A stretch of DNA of 48,812 nt from an uncultured Lachnospiraceae bacterium. GTDB taxonomy: Bacteria > Bacillota > Clostridia > Lachnospirales > Lachnospiraceae. A program made the translations under genes and the position numbers. The DNA lies in the NCBI GenBank assembly GCA_947626285.1, contig CANQRR010000026.1, positions 1 to 48,812 on the forward strand. Direction: 5' to 3'. Positions 6,719-15,875 of the stretch are shown here, in pieces. The notes beneath the pieces were generated by a model. That model had not been told where the DNA came from. It made no database searches and saw nothing but the letters and a program-made list of their open reading frames with translations. Positions within the stretch are counted from its first letter, which is position 1. Each line of letters begins with the position of its first letter.

Positions 6719-9700
6719 TATCCCGTCTGCCTTTATGATGAATTTCACATCCCCGTCCATTTCGTCGGAAATCCCGCTGAACGACTTGTAATCGTTCCCG
6801 GCATCCTGGACCAGATGGAGACGGTCGATGAACTGATCCATGTCATCGATGAAGATCTCTCCCAGCTTCTTGATCCCGTCTTCGTTCAACTCTTCCATGC
6901 CATCCCGGAGCTCTTCCGCTCCGTCCTTCAATTCGCTCACGCCGTCCGACAGCTCATCGGCTCCGTCGGACAATTCTTCCGTGCCGTCGATCAGCTTCGA
7001 GGAGTTGTCGTTCAGTTCCGAAACGCCCGACTGCAGGGAAGACACGCCCTGATCCAACTGAGCGGACCCGCTCACCAGCGCACCTGCGCCGGAAGCCAAG
7101 GCGTCCGCGCCGTCCGATACCTTCTTCGCGCCCGACGACAGGGATTTTGCGCCGGAATTCAAGCTTTTTGCGCCGGAGGACAGCTCCGTCATTCCGCCGT
7201 CCAGCTCTGCCGTCCCCGAATACAGCTTTTCAATCCCGGATGAGAGCTGGTCTGCCCCCTGTGAGAGCTGGCTGCTTCCCGCTTTCGCGCTTCCTGCGCC
7301 TGTGCCAAACGCTGTTATCCCGTCCGCGACGGATACGGATCCGGCTCCCAGTTTGTCCGCGCCCTCTTTCAGAGCCGCAGTGCCCGTCTTCAGATCGTCG
7401 ATCCCTCCTGCCAGTGTTTTCACGCCTGCCTCCAGTGTTTTGTTTCCTTCATTCAGGGCTCTCGCTCCGCCCAGAAGCGTCCCGGTATCCTCTGTATCCA
7501 CACTGCCGACAACCGTACATAACTGATCAATCGAATCCTTCAGGACTACAAGAGGATTCGAAACTCCCGCACCGGCCGCAATCGTTGTTGTCTCTGACGC
7601 ATTGATGCCCGCTGTCTGTCCCGGCGTCTGTTCTGATGTCTGTCCCTCATACCAGGCGATCACCGCCTCATAATCCGCGATCGTCTTTTTGTAGGATTCG
7701 ATTGCCTCCTGATAATCCTCCGCGGAATCCTGATAGCCCTCCGCAGCAGATCGATAGCTTTCGGCGGCCGACTGATAACTGCCCGCCGCACTCTCATAGC
7801 CTTCGTTCGCGGACTGGTATCCTTGCGCGATCGACTCTGCCTTTGCCTGCCCGTCGTCCACATATCCAGCGTATTTTGACAGGCTGGCCGTATTCATCAT
7901 ACTGCGCACCCCTGACAGGATTGGTGCATAGGTATTCATGGTACTCTGATAAAGCTCACCTGCCGAAGCGGCCTGCTCACTTGCCGACGCCCTCTGGCTC
8001 TGGGCTTCTGCGAGACCGCTTTTTGCACTGTCGGCGGACGATCCCGCCTGCTCCCGCTTTTCGGCAGCCGTCGCCGCGGACGCCTCCGCGGACGCCTTGG
8101 AGGCAGCCGCCTCCGTCTTCAGCTGCACAAGCTGCCCGGGCTCTCCCGACCCAGCTTCCGTACCCAGCTGCGTCTTTTCCTGAGAGCTGCCCAGAGCCGT
8201 CCCAACTCCTGTACCCACCTGTGTCTTTTCCTGAGAGCTGCCCAGAGACGGCTTAGACGTCACCATAGATCCCGTGCTGCTAGAGCCGGACGCCAATGAG
8301 CCTAACTCTTCTTGAATCGCCGCAAGCCCCTCACTGACTTGTTCCAATCCCTCTGCCAACTTCCCGGACGATGTCGACAAGTTTCCGCTTCCTGTTACAA
8401 GCTCCGCCGCGCCATCCTGCAGCGCTGCCGCGCCCGCATCCAGAGTCTTTGCTCCGTCCTGAATTCCTGTGATTCCGTCCTTCATAGCGCCGGTCCCGGA
8501 AGACAGCGCCGCCGCCCCGGAGACGAGCGCGCCCAGCCCGGCGTCAAGCGTCTTCGCCCCGTCGGCCAACGCCTTCGCGCCCGCGGCTGCGCCCTGTCCT
8601 CCCGCGTATCCGTTCAGAAGTTGTTTCGTCCCCTTCTTTGCTCCCGACACGCCCTTTTTCATGTCCTTTGTGCCGGAGGCCAGCGTTTTCGCTCCGTCTT
8701 CCAGCGTATCGGCGCCGGAGGCCAACGTGCCCGCTCCGGAAGCCAACTCCGCCGTTCCGCTCGCCAGCTGACTGCTGCCGTCCTTCAATTCTTCTACTCC
8801 GGACTCAACAGACGAAACGCCGTCCGTATAATCCGCGACGCCGTCGCTCAGCTCACGGACGCCTTCGGTCAGATCCGGCACCTTGTCATAGAGCTCGTCG
8901 ACTCCGTCCGCCAGCTCACTGCTGCCGTCCTCCAGATCCTGCGCGCCCTCCATCAGCTCCTCTACCGCGTCCTGCATCTCTTTTCTCCCGCTCACACTGT
9001 CCAGATCCAGTCCGCCGAACAGGTCGCTCATGACCAGGGAGGCCGCCGTCTCCATCGAGAAATTGTCCGCATCCATCGTGACTTCCACGTAATCCGGGAT
9101 ATCCACGTCCAGATCCAGGTCGCTGTCCGCTTCCTGCTCGATCTCCAGGCTCTCCCGCAGCCCCGGGAACGCCGCTCCCACCACGATGGTCATGCCGTCT
9201 TTCGTGATCACTTTTCCGCTGTTGACCTCAACATTGCTCACGCAGTAATCCGTGAACACCAGTCCCGTCATGACGGTGAAAGGGACATAGACCTTCTCTT
9301 CCCCGTTGTCCGTTTCCTCCGACCGGACCTCCCGGTTCGTATAATCGCAGCGGATCTTCACCTTGCCGCTCTTTCCGGCCAGCTCCTTCGGCTGGATCTC
9401 TTTTCCGTCCAGATAATAGCTGATGTGCATGGAGACGGGCAGCTCCTTCTCGCTCGTCCCCTGGTAGTGGATGTCGTTCCCCTCGGCTTCCCAGACAACG
9501 TCCCCGCCGTCCTGGGAAAATGTCTCGTCGCCCTTCACATTCTCAATCCCTGACAGGTCCGATTTGTCGTTCAGGGTCTCCTGCCCGGACAGATTTTCGA
9601 TCCTGTCGTTTACGATCACTTCTTTTTCTTCGCCGGAAGCGTCCGCGATCACGTAGACGGTCTCCTCCTTTTTATCCGTGGCGCCTTCTATCACAGGTCT

Positions 9701-9889
9701 CTGAGCAGACGACTCCGCCGCCTCTTCTCTGTCTTCGGACTCCGTCGAGAGCTCCGTGCTCTGTTCGGCGTCCGATCCCGCAGCGTCCTTTTCCTGCGCG
9801 GCTCCATGCGCAAAGCACACGCAGATCAGCGCTGTGATCCCAAGCGCCGCCGTCGTCAGCGTAAGTTTTTTCCTCCTCATATTCTTCAT
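6707..9889 (-). CDS. large secreted xxxLxxG heptad-repeat protein (YhgE/Pip-like stalk)
   Basis: A 1060-residue exported protein. The signal peptide is residues 1-32 (LTLTTAALGITALICVCFAH). An N-terminal domain of about 250 residues follows, then two blocks of LxxGxxx heptads (for example LADGVDELYDKVPDLTEGV, LASGAGTLASGADTL). These flank a central Ser/Gly/Gln-rich part with a separate heptad array near residues 690-750. The C-terminus SDEMDGDVKFIIKADGI matches the end of YhgE/Pip-type proteins, but the membrane helices of YhgE are absent, so it should be periplasm-side or wall-associated. Its ATG overlaps the TGA of the MMPL gene by four bases (ATGA), indicating strict coupling. It most likely forms a long rod working with that transporter; no enzymatic motif is seen. 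Confidence 0.8.
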   Translation of the reverse strand: MKNMRRKKLTLTTAALGITALICVCFAHGAAQEKDAAGSDAEQSTELSTESEDREEAAESSAQRPVIEGATDKKEETVYVIADASGEEKEVIVNDRIENLSGQETLNDKSDLSGIENVKGDETFSQDGGDVVWEAEGNDIHYQGTSEKELPVSMHISYYLDGKEIQPKELAGKSGKVKIRCDYTNREVRSEETDNGEEKVYVPFTVMTGLVFTDYCVSNVEVNSGKVITKDGMTIVVGAAFPGLRESLEIEQEADSDLDLDVDIPDYVEVTMDADNFSMETAASLVMSDLFGGLDLDSVSGRKEMQDAVEELMEGAQDLEDGSSELADGVDELYDKVPDLTEGVRELSDGVADYTDGVSSVESGVEELKDGSSQLASGTAELASGAGTLASGADTLEDGAKTLASGTKDMKKGVSGAKKGTKQLLNGYAGGQGAAAGAKALADGAKTLDAGLGALVSGAAALSSGTGAMKDGITGIQDGAKTLDAGAAALQDGAAELVTGSGNLSTSSGKLAEGLEQVSEGLAAIQEELGSLASGSSSTGSMVTSKPSLGSSQEKTQVGTGVGTALGSSQEKTQLGTEAGSGEPGQLVQLKTEAAASKASAEASAATAAEKREQAGSSADSAKSGLAEAQSQRASASEQAASAGELYQSTMNTYAPILSGVRSMMNTASLSKYAGYVDDGQAKAESIAQGYQSANEGYESAAGSYQSAAESYRSAAEGYQDSAEDYQEAIESYKKTIADYEAVIAWYEGQTSEQTPGQTAGINASETTTIAAGAGVSNPLVVLKDSIDQLCTVVGSVDTEDTGTLLGGARALNEGNKTLEAGVKTLAGGIDDLKTGTAALKEGADKLGAGSVSVADGITAFGTGAGSAKAGSSQLSQGADQLSSGIEKLYSGTAELDGGMTELSSGAKSLNSGAKSLSSGAKKVSDGADALASGAGALVSGSAQLDQGVSSLQSGVSELNDNSSKLIDGTEELSDGADELSDGVSELKDGAEELRDGMEELNEDGIKKLGEIFIDDMDQFIDRLHLVQDAGNDYKSFSGISDEMDGDVKFIIKADGISAE
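7641..7829 (-). repeat. tyrosine-phased heptad array within the xxxLxxG protein
   Basis: Nine consecutive heptads of the type xxYxSAA, for example EGYESAA, GSYQSAA, ESYRSAA, EGYQDSA. They differ from the LxxG heptads on either side and probably form an alpha-helical coiled segment interrupting the rod. Confidence 0.7.
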
Positions 9890-11940
9890 TTCTCAGAACC
9901 CCCTTTTTCCTTTATAAAAATGCCGTCCAGCAAATACAGAAATCCCGGCAGAATAAACACGACCACGATGGAAGAACAGATCGTTCCCTTCCCAAGCAGA
10001 TACCCGAGCTGCGAGAGCAGTCCGTGCGTCGAAAGCTTTCCCAGCAGAAAACCGGCCACCGTGAGGACAGTCCCGGAAGTCAGGATCGAGGAAGCGACGT
10101 TTGAGATCGTCTCCACGATACATTCCTTCTTCGCGAACAGCCTGCGGTTCTCCTTGTAACGTTCCGTGAACAGGATCGCGTAGTCCACGGTCGCCCCCAG
10201 CTGAATGGAGCTGATGATCAGGTACGCGATGTAGAAGACCGTCTGATGCGTCAAAAACGGGATCGAAAGGTTGATCCAGATCGCGGTCTCTATGGACAGC
10301 ACCAGAACGACCGGAATGAGGAACGATTTCATCGCAAACAGCAGCACCACAAACACGGCTCCGATGGCGAGGAAATTCACCTTCACCATATCCGCCGTCA
10401 CGGTCTCCATCAGATCGTACGTGCTGATTCCTTCTCCCGCGAGATAGTAGGCGTCCGGATAATACGTTCCGGCGATCTCCCGGATCTTCTCCACCAGCGC
10501 CTCCGTCTCCGGTCCCTCATAGTCGGCCTCCACCGATATCACCATTCGGTCATAGTGCTCCGATTCAAGCTGCCCCAACAGATCGTCCGGGATCATCTCC
10601 ACCGGAATATCCGGTCCGATCAGATCGACGAGGGAAGTGATCGAAGTGACCGCCTCCAGATCGTTCAGCTCTTCGGACAGCTTCTCCTCCGAGACGACGT
10701 CGCCTTTTGGAACCATCAAAACATAGGTGTCGCTCTTCCCGAAGACGTCCTGGATCAGCTGCGTATCGTCGCCCAGCTGTGTCCCGGGCCCGAAAATATG
10801 GGAGGCGCCGTAATAGTAAGCGTTCTTCGTATTCATAAGGTAGGACGGCACGATTGCGACCACAAACAAACACATCAGCGGAAGCGTGATCTTACAGACC
10901 AGCTTTCCCATCTTCCGGAAGGAAGGCAGGAAGGAACGATGCGCCGTTTTGTCCATCAAACGATAGGTCCAGAGGATGACCCCCGGCATGAAGAAAAATA
11001 CGGTAAGCAGGCTGATCCCGATTCCCTTCGCCAGCGCAAGCCCGAGGTCCGGTCCGATGCGGAAACGCATCAGCGCCAGCGCCAGAAATCCGATCACCGT
11101 GGTGAGCCCGCTGGAGAGAATCGACGACGTCGAGAGCGCCAGCGCCTCCTTCATCGCCTGCTCCGGCTCCGCCTTCTGTCGGCACTCGTCAAACCGATGG
11201 ATCAGGAACACGGAGTAATCCAGAGAGACCGCAAGCTGCAGGATATTTCCGGCCGCGTTCGTCACGAACGAGATCTCCCCGAAGATCAGGTTCGACCCGG
11301 CGTTGATCACGACAGCGATCCCGAGCCCCAGCATGACCACAAAGGGCTCCACCCAGGAAGTCGTGGTGACCAGCAGAACCAAAAGTAAGAATAGCACCGC
11401 GAAGATGGCGATCTTCCGGACCTCCACGACGGTGTCCGCCGTCGCCACCGCTGTGCTCACTGCGGCACCGGTCATCGCGTTCTCCTCGCCGATCACTTCC
11501 CGGATCTCCGGAACCGCGGTATTGATGCTCTCCTCCTCGATCGTCACCGTGAAGAGCGCCGCGTTGTTCTTGTAATAGGTCTCCACCAACTCCTCATCGT
11601 ACATTTCCAGCGGCATATCCAGAAGCATATTGTCGTCCAGCCACATGACGGATATCACGCCGTCGACCGCTTCGATCTTTTCCTTGTAATCCAGGGCCTC
11701 CTGAAAGCTCACGTCCCGCACCAGCACCCGCGCGTTCGGGATCGCCCCCTCGAATTCTTCTCCCATCACGTCCAGCGCCACAGTCGACGCCGCGTCCTCC
11801 GGAAGGTAAGAATTGATGTCGTAATTTACCGAGACAAATCTCTGGCAATATCCGCACACCACCGCCGCGACCAGGAAAAGAAGCATCAAAAACTTCCTGC
11901 ACCTGATCACAAACCCGTAAAACTTTTTCATGTGATCCAT
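9886..11940 (-). CDS. MMPL/RND family transporter
   Basis: A membrane transporter of about 684 residues in the MMPL branch of the RND superfamily. There are two repeats, each with one helix, a large extracytoplasmic loop and a five-helix bundle. Diagnostic stretches are LAVSLDYSVFLIHRFDECR and, in the second half, LGATVDYAILFTERYKENRR, the paired aspartate helices that carry protons. MMPL proteins export lipids, glycoconjugates or peptides. The start taken is ATG at 11938-11940 (MDHMKKFYGF), close to GGAAAGG; ATG at 11931 is equally possible. An open frame reaching 12060 has no ribosome site and runs into the regulator's operator region. The gene is coupled to the xxxLxxG protein and lies divergent to the TetR-type regulator. 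Confidence 0.88.
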   Translation of the reverse strand: MDHMKKFYGFVIRCRKFLMLLFLVAAVVCGYCQRFVSVNYDINSYLPEDAASTVALDVMGEEFEGAIPNARVLVRDVSFQEALDYKEKIEAVDGVISVMWLDDNMLLDMPLEMYDEELVETYYKNNAALFTVTIEEESINTAVPEIREVIGEENAMTGAAVSTAVATADTVVEVRKIAIFAVLFLLLVLLVTTTSWVEPFVVMLGLGIAVVINAGSNLIFGEISFVTNAAGNILQLAVSLDYSVFLIHRFDECRQKAEPEQAMKEALALSTSSILSSGLTTVIGFLALALMRFRIGPDLGLALAKGIGISLLTVFFFMPGVILWTYRLMDKTAHRSFLPSFRKMGKLVCKITLPLMCLFVVAIVPSYLMNTKNAYYYGASHIFGPGTQLGDDTQLIQDVFGKSDTYVLMVPKGDVVSEEKLSEELNDLEAVTSITSLVDLIGPDIPVEMIPDDLLGQLESEHYDRMVISVEADYEGPETEALVEKIREIAGTYYPDAYYLAGEGISTYDLMETVTADMVKVNFLAIGAVFVVLLFAMKSFLIPVVLVLSIETAIWINLSIPFLTHQTVFYIAYLIISSIQLGATVDYAILFTERYKENRRLFAKKECIVETISNVASSILTSGTVLTVAGFLLGKLSTHGLLSQLGYLLGKGTICSSIVVVFILPGFLYLLDGIFIKEKGGSEK

Positions 11941-12048
11941 ATCCTTTCCATCACTTGATAAGGGATAACTTTTAGCATAGAAAATAATTTCCACAAATAA
12001 AACGGTCATTTTCCTCTTTTTGGGTAAAATACGGACAGATCGCCCAGA

Positions 12049-12083
12049 TTTGACGGTCAAACATTTTCAATTTGACTATTGAA
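12049..12083. promoter_or_regulatory. candidate TetR-type operators between MMPL and regulator genes
   Basis: Two inverted repeats lie side by side. TTTGACGGTCAAA (12049-12061) is a perfect 13-base palindrome. TTCAAT-6-ATTGAA (12066-12083) is a gapped one that overlaps the -35 box of the regulator's promoter. The position fits autorepression and joint control of the divergent MMPL operon. Confidence 0.5.
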
Positions 12084-12106
12084 CATCCCCGAAAGAACCA
12101 TATAAT
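12079..12106 (+). promoter_or_regulatory. promoter of the TetR-type regulator
   Basis: TTGAAC and TATAAT with a 16-base spacer, 22 bases before the start codon and overlapping the second inverted repeat. Confidence 0.55.
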
Positions 12107-12128
12107 AGAATACGGAGGTTAAACGTAC

Positions 12129-12698
12129 ATGAAGCACAGCGTCACTTCACTGAACACCAAAAAGATCATGGCCGCCTCTCTGAAAAAAGCCCTGCAGACA
12201 AAACCGCTCTCCAAGATCACGGTGAGTGAGATCATTCAGGACTGCGGCGTGAACCGAAAGACTTTTTACTATCATTTCGAAGATATCTACGCATTGCTCA
12301 AATGGATGCTGGAAGAAGAAGCGATCGACGTGGTAAAGCATTTCGACCTGCTGGGCAACTACGAAGAAGCGATCACGTTTGTGATGGATTACGTGGATGA
12401 AAACGACCACATCATCAACTGCGTCTACGATTCCATCGGACGCGACGAACTGAAGCGTTTTTTCAGCACAGATCTGCACGACATCGTCGTCTCGATCATC
12501 GAGACAGCCGAACATAAAGCCGAAAAAGATCTGAACGACGAATACAAAGAATTTCTGACCCAGTTCTACATGGAGGCCCTGTCCGGCATGCTCATAGACT
12601 GGATCCGGGACAGAGAAAAAAAGGGCCGCCAGACGGTGATGGAATATACCATCAAGACCATCCAGCAGTCCCTCACAGGAATTCTGGAGAACAATTAA
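12129..12698 (+). CDS. TetR/AcrR family transcriptional regulator
   Basis: A 189-residue cytoplasmic DNA-binding protein. Residues 10-55 hold the TetR helix-turn-helix: MAASLKKALQTKPLSKITVS then EIIQDCGVNRKTFYYHFEDI, with the conserved FYYHF recognition helix end. The remainder is the all-helical effector and dimer domain of the DhaS-like Firmicutes type, containing FYMEALSGMLIDWI. Start at ATG 10 bases after GGAGG. It is divergent from the MMPL/xxxLxxG operon with palindromes between, so it is the likely repressor of that operon and of itself; the effector is unknown. Confidence 0.9.
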   Translation: MKHSVTSLNTKKIMAASLKKALQTKPLSKITVSEIIQDCGVNRKTFYYHFEDIYALLKWMLEEEAIDVVKHFDLLGNYEEAITFVMDYVDENDHIINCVYDSIGRDELKRFFSTDLHDIVVSIIETAEHKAEKDLNDEYKEFLTQFYMEALSGMLIDWIRDREKKGRQTVMEYTIKTIQQSLTGILENN

Positions 12699-12728
12699 GG
12701 CTCCACAATTAAGACTCCATGATCCGTC

Positions 12729-13943
12729 TCAGCGGTGATCCTCAAGCCAGCGCAGCGCCATCTGCACATAGGCGGCGCTGCCGCAGTACAGCACGGAATC
12801 GTCAAACCGGGTCTTCGGATTGTGCTGGCTGTAGAGATAGCCCTCGTTCGAATTCCCGGCCGTCAGGAACATGCTCACCGTCGGCACCTCATGGCTGACG
12901 AAAGCGAAATCCTCGCTTCCCCCGCCGGGTTTGCCCCCGGTGATCGCGTTCATGTCGAGAACGCCCTGCCCAAGCAGTTCTTTCATATATTTCATCGCGT
13001 CCGCCGAAAGCTCGGGATCGATCACCATGCAGGGACAGTAATCGTAGAATTCCACCTCCGCCTCGCAGCGCAGCGCGGCGGCGACGCCCCTGCAGATTTC
13101 AATCATACGCGTGCGGATCTTCTCCCCCACCGCGTTCTCGGCGTCTGTCGTGCGGATCGTTCCCCACATCTCAGCCACGTCCGGGATGACATTGGACGTC
13201 TTTCCCGCCTCAAAATGACCGGTCGTAAACACGCCGAACTCATTTCCCTCCAGCTCACGGCTGTTGATCTCCTGCAGCGCCAGATGAATGTGCGCGGCCG
13301 CGGTGATCGGGTCGATCGCCAGATGCGGTGTCGAGCCATGTCCGCCCTTTCCCTTGACCGTGATGTGATACTGCTCGCAGGAGGCCATCGAGATCCCGCC
13401 TCCCGGAATCATCAGCATACCCGCGGGCAGCGGCATCCCAGCCACCACATGGATCATCATCGCCGCGTCCACTTTCGGGTTCTCAAGAACGCCGGCCGCG
13501 ATCATGTCCGGGGATCCCTGGAAGATCTCCTCCGCCGGCTGAAATTCCAGCTTAACGGTACCCTGAATCTCCTCCTCGTGCTCCTTCAGGATCCGGGCGG
13601 CGCCCAGAAGCATCGCCGTGTGCATATCGTGGCCGCAGCCATGCATCCTGCCCTCGACCCGGCTCGCGAACTCCACGTCCGCCTCCTCCCGGATCTGCAG
13701 CGCGTCCATATCGGCGCGCAGCAGGATCGTCCTGCCCGGATGCTTTCCGCCGGCCAGCGCGACCAGACCGCATTTTCCCATCTCCTGCGGGGCATACCCC
13801 ATCTCCTCAAGTTCCTTTTTGACCAGCGCTTTTGTCGCCGGGAGATCAAACCCGATCTCCGGGTTTTTGTGCAGTTCCCTGCGGATCTCCCGAATTCTCT
13901 CCTGCACTTCGCCCGCTTCCTGTAATAATGCTCTTCCGTCCAT
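12729..13943 (-). CDS. M20 family amidohydrolase (N-acyl amino acid hydrolase type)
   Basis: A 404-residue metallohydrolase of the M20D group, which removes acyl or similar groups from amino acid conjugates. Visible motifs: IRRELHKNPEIGF (substrate lid region), LRADMDALQI at 75-84, the metal ligands HGCGHDMHTAMLLGAA at 101-116 with C103 and H105, and QPAEE near 135-139. A dimerisation domain insertion follows, and the C-terminal GGKPGGGSEDFAFVSHEVP holds the last metal-binding region. It lies 42 bases downstream of the enzyme I gene and on the same strand, so may be co-transcribed, although no pathway links them obviously. Start preceded by GGACAGGGG. Confidence 0.9.
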   Translation of the reverse strand: MDGRALLQEAGEVQERIREIRRELHKNPEIGFDLPATKALVKKELEEMGYAPQEMGKCGLVALAGGKHPGRTILLRADMDALQIREEADVEFASRVEGRMHGCGHDMHTAMLLGAARILKEHEEEIQGTVKLEFQPAEEIFQGSPDMIAAGVLENPKVDAAMMIHVVAGMPLPAGMLMIPGGGISMASCEQYHITVKGKGGHGSTPHLAIDPITAAAHIHLALQEINSRELEGNEFGVFTTGHFEAGKTSNVIPDVAEMWGTIRTTDAENAVGEKIRTRMIEICRGVAAALRCEAEVEFYDYCPCMVIDPELSADAMKYMKELLGQGVLDMNAITGGKPGGGSEDFAFVSHEVPTVSMFLTAGNSNEGYLYSQHNPKTRFDDSVLYCGSAAYVQMALRWLEDHR

Positions 13944-13985
13944 CCCCTGTCCATCCTTTCTTTTTTCTATGTCAACGTCGTTCTC

Positions 13986-15770
13986 CTACTCCAATGCGCC
14001 GCAGCCAAGCACAGCCGCGCGGATCGGCAGGATGCGCGCCGGATTGAGTGAGAGTTCGTCCACGCCCATGCGCAGAAATTCCTCCGTCAGCGCCGTATCC
14101 GCGGCAAGTTCTCCACAGATCCCCGCACGAATGCCGCATTTGTGCGCGTTCTCCACAACCGTGCGGACCGCGCCGAGCACGGCCGGATGATGCGGATCAC
14201 AGAAAGCGTCGAGGCGCGCGTTTTGCCGGTCGATCGCCAGCATGTACTGTGTGAGATCGTTCGTCCCGATCGAGAAAAAATCGGCCTCCTTCGCAAGTTC
14301 TTCCGAAATCCACACCGCGGCGGGCGTCTCGATCATGACGCCCTGTTCGATCTCGCCGCGCGGGATATTCTGTCCGTCCAGCTCCGCTTTGACCTCCTCC
14401 GCGATCCGCTTCGCGCGCCGGACCTCCTCCTCTGAGACGATCATCGGGTACATGACGGCCACGCTCCCATAACAAGCCGCCCGAAAGATCGCGCGCAGCT
14501 GTGTCCGGAAAATATCCGTGTGGTCCAGACAGTATCGAATTCCGCGATATCCGAGCGCCGGGTTCGCTTCGTCCGGCAGGGCAAAATAATCCGCCCTCTT
14601 ATCTGCCCCGACGTCCAGCGTGCGGATGACGACCTTCTTTCCCGCCATCTTCTCCGCGACCGCGCGGTACGCATCGAACTGCTCCTCCTCCGTCGGAAAA
14701 TCTTTTGCGCCGAGATACAGAAATTCCGTGCGGAACAATCCGACCCCCTCGGCGCCCTCCTGCCGCGCGGCCTCCGCGTCCTCCACAGAACCAATGTTCG
14801 CGCAGAGCCGAATCCGCCTGCCGTCCCTCGTGACGGTCTCTTTGTCCCTGAGCTCCGCCAAAATCCGGAGCTTTTCATTCTCTTCTTTCTGTCTCGCGCG
14901 GTATCGCTCCAGCGTCTCCTCACCCGGATCTACTAGAAGCAATCCCTCATACCCATCCACGATCCCCATATGTCCGTCAAGCTCTACGGCCTCGTCCGAC
15001 TCTACGCCCGCCCCGGCCTCCACCGCAGTCAGCGCCGGGAGGCCCATCGTCCTGGCAAGAATCGCCGTATGGGAATTCACAGAGCTATCGCGCGTCACAA
15101 TGGCAAGGATGCGCGACTTGTCAAGCTGAACTGTCTCAGACGGCGTCAGGTCGTCCGCCACGAGGATCACCGGCTCCGCCGATCCGGTGGTCGTCGGCCC
15201 TGCGCTTTCCGGCGCCGCCCAAATCCCGGCAGCAGCCGCGCTCCCGCTGTCCGCAGCGGTCCGCTCCTTGGCAGGCCCGGCGTCTGCCGCCCCGCAGTCT
15301 CCAGCCGGCGCCGTCTGTCCCAGCTCCAGAAGCTTCGCGATCACGCGCCCGCCGATGTCCCGCACATCCGCCGCGCGCGCCCGCATATACTCATTGTCCA
15401 TCGCCTCAAACATCGCGGAAAATTTCTCGCAGGTCGCCTCCACCGCTGCCTCCGCGTTCACCCTCTCCAGCTCGATCTGCTCCGTGACCGCATCCACAAA
15501 ATTCAGATCGTCTAACAGCATCCGGTGCGCCTCAAAGATCTCGGCGCCTGCCTCCCCCAGCTCTTCCAGCGCCTTTTCATGAATTTTTGCAATCTCTTTC
15601 TTTGCATTTTCCTTTGCCTGCTCAAAGCGCGCGAGCTCGGCTTCCACGTCGCCGACCTTTGATCGGGTCACAGCGGAAACACTCTTCCGGTAAAGCTGAA
15701 CGCGCCCGATCGCAACGCCCTCGGACACCGGCTTTCCCGCAAACACCGTCATTGTTCTCCCCTGTGCCAT
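13986..15770 (-). CDS. ptsI: PTS enzyme I (phosphoenolpyruvate-protein phosphotransferase)
   Basis: A cytoplasmic 594-residue enzyme that moves phosphate from PEP to HPr, the first step of the sugar phosphotransferase system. The phosphohistidine is H234 in SSVNSHTAILARTMGLPAL. The PEP-binding barrel includes GLFRTEFLYLGAKDFPTEEE and IGTNDLTQYMLAIDRQNARL, and the catalytic cysteine is near 552 in GICGELAAD. Unusually, residues 152-199 form an Ala/Gly/Thr-rich stretch without hydrophobic core between the HPr-binding helical domain and the phosphohistidine domain, making the protein longer than the usual 570-575. No HPr gene is beside it. Start after GGAGGTGAGAAG. Confidence 0.93.
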   Translation of the reverse strand: MAQGRTMTVFAGKPVSEGVAIGRVQLYRKSVSAVTRSKVGDVEAELARFEQAKENAKKEIAKIHEKALEELGEAGAEIFEAHRMLLDDLNFVDAVTEQIELERVNAEAAVEATCEKFSAMFEAMDNEYMRARAADVRDIGGRVIAKLLELGQTAPAGDCGAADAGPAKERTAADSGSAAAAGIWAAPESAGPTTTGSAEPVILVADDLTPSETVQLDKSRILAIVTRDSSVNSHTAILARTMGLPALTAVEAGAGVESDEAVELDGHMGIVDGYEGLLLVDPGEETLERYRARQKEENEKLRILAELRDKETVTRDGRRIRLCANIGSVEDAEAARQEGAEGVGLFRTEFLYLGAKDFPTEEEQFDAYRAVAEKMAGKKVVIRTLDVGADKRADYFALPDEANPALGYRGIRYCLDHTDIFRTQLRAIFRAACYGSVAVMYPMIVSEEEVRRAKRIAEEVKAELDGQNIPRGEIEQGVMIETPAAVWISEELAKEADFFSIGTNDLTQYMLAIDRQNARLDAFCDPHHPAVLGAVRTVVENAHKCGIRAGICGELAADTALTEEFLRMGVDELSLNPARILPIRAAVLGCGALE

Positions 15771-15875
15771 CTTCTCACCTCCCCGCCAGATCCGTTCTCC
15801 CGCATTCGGTCTTCCTATCCATGTATCTTCCGGGCAGTCTGGATCTGTCTGTTTTTCGCACGGACAAAAATGTCG

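Noticed and set aside
15170-15310. Second hidden gene in the enzyme I linker region
   Set aside because: The linker is in frame with flanking conserved domains, and no start or ribosome site supports a nested gene.
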